DNA of 17,909 bases from Nonomuraea sp. GTDB taxonomy: Bacteria > Actinomycetota > Actinomycetes > Streptosporangiales > Streptosporangiaceae. Below the pieces are notes generated by a model that saw only the letters and a program-made list of their open reading frames with translations, ran no database searches and was not told the origin of the DNA. A program made the position numbers and the translations under genes. Below are positions 14,486 to 17,909 of the stretch, piece by piece. Positions within the stretch are counted from its first letter, which is position 1. The number at the start of each line of letters is the position of its first letter. Where the stretch lies: the NCBI GenBank assembly GCA_013362835.1, contig JABFVJ010000439.1:1-17909 (forward strand), in the 5' to 3' direction.

Positions 14486-14514
14486 GCCGGCAGGGGGGCA
14501 CACCCCCTGCCGGC
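14486..14514 (-). terminator. Strong hairpin terminator after the dipeptidase gene
   Basis: GCCGGCAGGGGG at 14486-14497 pairs perfectly over 12 bases with CCCCCTGCCGGC at 14503-14514, with a five-base loop. It begins eight bases past the dipeptidase stop codon in the direction of transcription and separates that gene from the MerR promoter. No U-tract follows. Confidence 0.82.
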
Positions 14515-14521
14515 GCCGGGA

Positions 14522-16093
14522 TCAGGTGAGCGGAGCCGCGGCCTCCCACGTACGCAGGTACGACTCGGCGCCCGCCGCCAGGTCGCGGACGATGTCCGGG
14601 CCCGCGATGAGCCGCATGTCCTCGACCCAGTCGGGCACCAGGCCGTAGTTGGCCACCCCGTCCACGTTCACGTCCCAGGTCCGCTCGCCCGTACGCAGCC
14701 GGTCCAGGACGGTCCCGTTGTACGCGGTGAACGGGTACGCGACCGCGCCTCCCGCACGTGGCGCGGGAAGACGGCCCATGCCGTTGACGTCGAGGCCGTA
14801 GCCGTAGCCGGGCACCTGGAACTGCTGCCGCAGCGGCACCGTACGCCGCCACTCGGCGACGAAGTCCTGGGAGTTGTGCCCGTATTGGGTGATCATGCCG
14901 CCGAGGGCGTAGATGCGGCTGAAGAAGGCGGGGTCGGCCCAGCTGTGGGAGGAGATCACGCCGGGGTAGTGGGCCGCCTCCAGCAGGCTGAGGGTCTGGG
15001 CGGCGGCCTTGACGCTCATGTGGTCGATCTCCACGAGCATGCCGCGCCGGATCAGGCCCTGCACCATGTACGTCCCGAGCGAGGTCAGCCCCCGCGTGTT
15101 GCAGTGCGGCGCGGGCGGATACAGGGGGAGCGAGACGCCCGGCGGCAGCAGCCGCGCGATCTGGTCGGGGAGCACGCCCGCCGGGTCGATGGTGTTGTCG
15201 TGCTCGGGCCCCGTGCAGGTGCGGGCCTGCCAGAACGAGCCGGTGGCGAGCAGGTTGCCGACGTTGACGATGGCGCCCTGGGTGCCGGAGTCGAAGCGGA
15301 CGCCGCACAGCGCGTTGTCGTACTTGTGGCAGACGAACATGCTGCGGACGCCGAGCGCGTACATCTCGTCCAGGCCCCGGTCGATCTGGGCCTTCGTGCA
15401 CTGCGGGATGCCGAAGATCTGCCGGCAGCCGAACGGCTCCGAGGTCTCGATCCCGAGGACGACGGCCAGTTTGCCGGCCGCGATCACGCTTCTGGCCTCG
15501 GCCGGGTCGCGCACGATGCGGAACCAGCCCCGTCCGGGGCCGCCCGCCTCGGCGTCGACGTGGTCCTGGAGCTCGCGGGCCCGCTGGGCCTGCAGGCGGA
15601 TGGAGGTCATCTCGTCGCAGGAGTTCTTCTTCAGCGGGTAGATCGCGCAGAGCTGCCGGTTGGCCACCAGGTCGTTGACCAGCACGCGCAGGCCGCCCCG
15701 CCAGGCGCGTTCGACCCAGGTGTAGTACGCCTGCTGGTGGGTCAGCGAGTCGTGCGCGGGCCAGTCGCGGAACGTGGGCCAGCCGACGGGGTCGTGGGTG
15801 CCGGTGGGCGAGCCGGTGCGGGTGAAGTTCTCGAACCAGGCCAGCTCGCCGTGGGGGTAGTGGTCGGGGCAGTCGGTCAGGGCCTCCTCGATGCCGTCGG
15901 GGTCGTACGGCTTGCCGCACATGAGCATGCCGCCGAACGCCTCGTACGAGAACAGATGGCTGTGGCCGTCGACGAAGCCGCTCACGGGGGCGGCGACGGT
16001 CTGCGCGACGGCGCTGGGGACGGAGGGCGCGACCAGCGCGCCGGTCAGGAGGAGGACGGCTGCGGCCGCCCTGCGGATGAGTCGGTGGTGCAT
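14522..16093 (-). CDS. Secreted M19-like (membrane dipeptidase) metallohydrolase
   Basis: A 523-residue exported protein of the amidohydrolase/M19 renal dipeptidase type. Residues 1-30 form a signal peptide ending in an AVA-type cleavage site. Candidate metal ligands fit the M19 order: His44-x-His46 (DGHSHLF), Glu216 (GIETS), His358 (EIDHMS), His383 (SSHSWAD) and Asp435 (GLDVNG). Standard M19 enzymes have His-x-Asp at the first site, so His46 is a notable change. Ten cysteines in the mature part (for example 59, 75, 149, 159, 223, 232) suggest disulfides and an extracellular location. It is longer than typical M19 enzymes (about 350-400 residues), with an insert near residues 50-190. ATG 16093 has GGGAGGTGG upstream; the open frame beyond it is a shadow. 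Substrate unknown; dipeptides or amides are likely. Confidence 0.82.
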   Translation of the reverse strand: MHHRLIRRAAAAVLLLTGALVAPSVPSAVAQTVAAPVSGFVDGHSHLFSYEAFGGMLMCGKPYDPDGIEEALTDCPDHYPHGELAWFENFTRTGSPTGTHDPVGWPTFRDWPAHDSLTHQQAYYTWVERAWRGGLRVLVNDLVANRQLCAIYPLKKNSCDEMTSIRLQAQRARELQDHVDAEAGGPGRGWFRIVRDPAEARSVIAAGKLAVVLGIETSEPFGCRQIFGIPQCTKAQIDRGLDEMYALGVRSMFVCHKYDNALCGVRFDSGTQGAIVNVGNLLATGSFWQARTCTGPEHDNTIDPAGVLPDQIARLLPPGVSLPLYPPAPHCNTRGLTSLGTYMVQGLIRRGMLVEIDHMSVKAAAQTLSLLEAAHYPGVISSHSWADPAFFSRIYALGGMITQYGHNSQDFVAEWRRTVPLRQQFQVPGYGYGLDVNGMGRLPAPRAGGAVAYPFTAYNGTVLDRLRTGERTWDVNVDGVANYGLVPDWVEDMRLIAGPDIVRDLAAGAESYLRTWEAAAPLT

Positions 16094-16166
16094 GGGCCAC
16101 CTCCCAGGCCGGGGGGGTACCGGGGTTGCCGTCAGCATCCATCGCCGTCGGGGGTGCCGCAAGAGG

Positions 16167-16195
16167 AAACATGAGCTGATCTCATCTAAATGTTT
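16167..16195. promoter_or_regulatory. AT-rich palindromic patch upstream of the dipeptidase gene
   Basis: ATGAGctgatCTCAT at 16171-16185 is a 5-5-5 inverted repeat, flanked by AAAC (16167-16170) and GTTT (16192-16195), which extend the symmetry. The patch is strikingly AT-rich for this window and lies in the gap between the divergent dipeptidase and pseudokinase genes, so it may hold a regulator site or promoter. No -10/-35 pair could be assigned to the dipeptidase. Confidence 0.4.
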
Positions 16196-16210
16196 TTCGT
16201 ATGGCGGGCG

Positions 16211-16241
16211 TTGAACCGGTTGCCCGGGATCGGCGTACAAC
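16211..16241 (+). promoter_or_regulatory. Candidate promoter for the pseudokinase gene
   Basis: TTGAAC (16211-16216) and TACAAC (16236-16241) are recognisable -35 and -10 boxes, but the 19-base spacer is longer than ideal and the last -10 base is not T. They are 26 bases before ATG 16268 and 32 before ATG 16274. Confidence 0.35.
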
Positions 16242-16273
16242 GGGGCGAGATCACCGGACCTTGGGGAATGGCG

Positions 16274-16957
16274 ATGGAATGTCAGGGATGGGGTGGCGGC
16301 CTGGCCCTCCGGCCGCGCGACTACCTGGGCACGGGCGAGCCGCTCGCGGACGTCGTCCGGGCGGCGGGGCCGTTCCGGGGCGAAGGGCTCTACCGGCTCG
16401 CGCTCGGCACCGCCGCCACGATGGCCAGGCTGCACCTGACCGGCATCGCGGGGCTGCGGCTCAGCCCGCTGAACGTGCTGATCGGACCGCACGGCGAGTC
16501 GTCCTTCGCGCCCGGCCCGAGGAGCAGCGAGTTCCCGGCGAGCGACGTGCGCGAGTGGGCCGAGGTGATCCTCTTCGCCGCCACCGGCCAGGCCGCCGAC
16601 GAGCCCGACCTCGACCGGCTGCTGCCCGCGCTGCGCGGCGTCGTCGACCAGTGCCGCCGGCCGGATCCAGGGGCCCGGCCGACGGCGGTGGACCTGGTGC
16701 GCATCCTGCTCGGGCACTCCGCGTCCGCGCGGCGGGCCTCGGTGCGGGAGCTGCTGCGCGAGGCGGAGCGGCGGGCCGGGCCGTACGAGCCGCCGCCGCC
16801 CGTGGTCCCGGCGCCGATGTGGCGCAGGCCGGCGTTCCTGGCGGGGGTGGCGATCGGCGTCCTGCTCGTCGCCGTCGCGGCCTTCGGCGTCACGGCCGTC
16901 TCCGGATACGCCTCCGGCCGGCTTCCCGTGAGCGCCGCCGTAGGGGGCCCGCGATGA
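16274..16957 (+). CDS. Membrane-anchored pseudokinase fragment (kinase C-lobe only)
   Basis: A 227-residue protein that reads like the C-lobe of a bacterial Ser/Thr protein kinase. The hinge-like start (LALRPRDYLGTGEPLADVV, residues 10-28) leads to LARLH-type helix E, then GIAGLRLSPLNVLIG at 57-71, which aligns with GIVHRDLKPSNVLL: His-Arg-Asp is replaced by Gly-Leu-Arg and Lys by Ser, while Pro65, Asn67 and VLI remain. No DFG is found. The helix F region is DVREWAEVILFAATG (91-105) and the end has CRRPDPGARPTAVDLV (127-142). The whole N-lobe with its ATP lysine is absent, so it cannot be an active kinase. A membrane helix lies at about 186-211. ATG 16274 follows GGGGA; ATG 16268 is possible. 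The gene overlaps the next by ATGA. Confidence 0.75.
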   Translation: MECQGWGGGLALRPRDYLGTGEPLADVVRAAGPFRGEGLYRLALGTAATMARLHLTGIAGLRLSPLNVLIGPHGESSFAPGPRSSEFPASDVREWAEVILFAATGQAADEPDLDRLLPALRGVVDQCRRPDPGARPTAVDLVRILLGHSASARRASVRELLREAERRAGPYEPPPPVVPAPMWRRPAFLAGVAIGVLLVAVAAFGVTAVSGYASGRLPVSAAVGGPR

Positions 16958-17088
16958 GGGCCCTGGGGTACGGCGTGCTCGTCGGCGTCCTGATCGCGAC
17001 CGTCGTCGCGTCCCTGGTGTTCGCCCTGACCGACCGGAGCACGAAGACCGCCCCCGCCGCGACGTGGCCGGGCACCGGTCAGGCGTAG
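16954..17088 (+). CDS. 44-residue single-pass membrane micro-protein
   Basis: A very short gene beginning with ATG at 16954 inside the stop of the pseudokinase gene (ATGA overlap) and preceded by AGGGGGCC. The product is one hydrophobic helix, residues 4-25 (LGYGVLVGVLIATVVASLVF within it), followed by a short polar tail with a Thr/Ala/Pro run. The helix and the overlap suggest a partner of the pseudokinase membrane anchor, made in step with it. No family is recognised. The coding call rests on the coupled start, ribosome site and hydrophobic character. Confidence 0.65.
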   Translation: MRALGYGVLVGVLIATVVASLVFALTDRSTKTAPAATWPGTGQA

Positions 17089-17276
17089 GCGGGGGAGTGC
17101 GCGGTCCGGCGGCGACCAGGTTCTGGGCGGTGTTCTGCGCCCCCAGCGCGCGCCCGGCCCACGACGACCCGGCCGGCGACGGCCAGCAGGACCATCACCA
17201 AGGCGTTGACCCAGGGCGAGCTGCCGCATGGGCCGCATCCGGCTGCCGACCGCGTCTGTTGAGACGAATCGTCTTG
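17089..17276. other. Intergenic region with no intact gene; possible decayed coding sequence
   Basis: This 188-bp gap between two convergent genes has no convincing complete gene. On the minus strand about 17230-17090, one frame reads PWVNALVMVLLAVAGRVVVG, like a membrane helix, and a neighbouring frame then continues as GRALGAQNTAQNLVAAG. That looks like one reading broken by a frameshift, but the evidence is thin. Near its right end AGACGA-A-TCGTCT (17262-17274) is a perfect 13-bp palindrome just past the stop of the FtsK-like gene; as RNA it gives only a five-pair hairpin. Confidence 0.35.
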
Positions 17277-17909
17277 TTAGATGAGACCGACTTGGATGAG
17301 GTCCGTCCGGCGCGACGTGCTCAGGTAGCCGCGTCCCGGTGGTCCGGCGAAGAACTGGTCGGGTTCGAGCGTCAGGTTGTGCTCGCGGGCGATCACCCTG
17401 GTCGTGGGCGTGAGCAGCAGGCGTACGCCCGAGCGCAGCACCTCCATGACCTCCGGGGCCAGCGAGCGCCGGTGGCCCTCCAGCAGCGGGGTGGCGTCCC
17501 CGGCGAGGATCAGCGCGCGGCGTCCCAGCTCGGCGGGGGCGAGGAGGTCCTGGAGCAGGGTCGGGAGCGTGGTGAAGTTCTCCTCCCTGGGGTTGATCGT
17601 GAGCTGGTCGAAGTCGTCCACGACCACGGCGTGACGGGCCTCGCCGAAATCCGCGACCGCCTCGCGGAGGGCCGCGTCGGTGAACGACGTGCCGGCCAGC
17701 GTCCTCGCCCCGGGCAGCGTACGGGTCAGCGGGGAGCGCGGCGGGGCGACGGCCAGCACGTCCACCCCGGACCTCAGCAGGCCGGAGGCGATGACCCGGG
17801 CCGCGTTCGTCCGGCCCGAGCCGGGCGGGCCCGAGACCAGCACCAGGTGCGGGCCCAGCTCGAACAGGTCCAGCCCGACGGGCGTGACGTCCGGCCCGCC
17901 CACCCCGAG
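17277..17909 (-). CDS. FtsK/SpoIIIE-type ATPase, EccC-like C-terminal domain (partial)
   Basis: The last 210 residues of a gene that enters from beyond the right edge; the frame is open to base 17909. It is a RecA-like ATPase domain of the FtsK/SpoIIIE class resembling the last domain of type VII secretion EccC proteins. It has a Walker A-like GPPGSGRT at 17831-17808, in which arginine replaces the usual lysine, a Walker B-like HAVVVDDFDQL, then LGRRALILAGDATPLL and the C-terminal LEPDQFFAGPPGRGYLS characteristic of this group. A degenerate last ATPase domain is common in such actinobacterial proteins. Whether it is a true EccC (secretion) or an FtsK-like DNA pump cannot be told from this part. 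It ends with TAA at 17277-17279 and faces the pseudokinase operon. Confidence 0.85.
   Translation of the reverse strand, partial: LGVGGPDVTPVGLDLFELGPHLVLVSGPPGSGRTNAARVIASGLLRSGVDVLAVAPPRSPLTRTLPGARTLAGTSFTDAALREAVADFGEARHAVVVDDFDQLTINPREENFTTLPTLLQDLLAPAELGRRALILAGDATPLLEGHRRSLAPEVMEVLRSGVRLLLTPTTRVIAREHNLTLEPDQFFAGPPGRGYLSTSRRTDLIQVGLI

Noticed and set aside
16094..16717. In-frame upstream extension of the dipeptidase, opposite the pseudokinase gene
   Set aside because: The signal peptide and ribosome site at 16093 define the start; the extension crosses the AT-rich gap and has no domain character.
1..17909. tRNA, rRNA, CRISPR array, phage or transposase genes
   Set aside because: No cloverleaf-type sequences, regularly spaced repeats, integrase or transposase motifs were recognised on either strand while reading the window.

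Overview
This is a GC-rich (roughly 70% or more), gene-dense stretch of an actinobacterial chromosome. Codon use, GTG starts, leaderless-looking promoters (TAnnnT a few bases before ATG), an MmyB-like regulator, a stand-alone LigD-type polymerase and an FtsK/EccC-like ATPase all fit a filamentous actinomycete, most likely Streptosporangiales (Nonomuraea-like). That placement is an inference from style, not from a marker gene. No tRNA, rRNA, CRISPR array, prophage or intact insertion sequence was seen.

Layout. 1-977 (+): the tail of a DUF2243-type membrane protein overlapping a CtaG-type cytochrome oxidase assembly protein. 1061-2041 (+): an NAD(P)-dependent epimerase-like protein. 2061-3455 (-) and 3566-4960 (+): a divergent pair of transporters, a DHA2-type MFS exporter and an NCS1 purine/cytosine permease. 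5002-5472 (+): a membrane protein that looks like the sensor half of a NarL-type histidine kinase with no kinase half. 5475-6212 (-): a small zinc-ribbon protein behind a CoA-binding protein. 6321-8765 (+): a small cysteine-pair protein coupled to the carbon-starvation transporter CstA, preceded by a CRP-like palindrome. 8767-9531 (-) and 9610-10419 (+): an SDR and a divergent MmyB-like regulator around a 19-bp palindrome. 10430-11410 (+): a LigD-type polymerase domain. 11523-13022 (+): a secreted M28 aminopeptidase with a TTA codon in its signal peptide. 13062-14413 (-): a MerR regulator overlapping a membrane protein, driven by a textbook MerR promoter with a 19-bp spacer. 14522-16093 (-): a secreted M19-like dipeptidase with a variant metal motif. 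16274-17088 (+): a C-lobe-only pseudokinase with a C-terminal membrane anchor, overlapping a 44-residue membrane protein. 17277-17909 (-): the C-terminal ATPase domain of an FtsK/SpoIIIE (EccC-like) protein that runs off the window.

How the genes fit together. There is no single large pathway; the window is a series of short one- to three-gene units. The best-supported local circuits are the MerR/membrane-protein pair with its own operator, the MmyB/SDR divergent pair with a shared palindrome, and the small-protein/cstA operon with a possible cAMP-receptor-protein site. The least explained parts are the truncated sensor protein at 5002-5472 and the pseudokinase plus micro-protein at 16274-17088.
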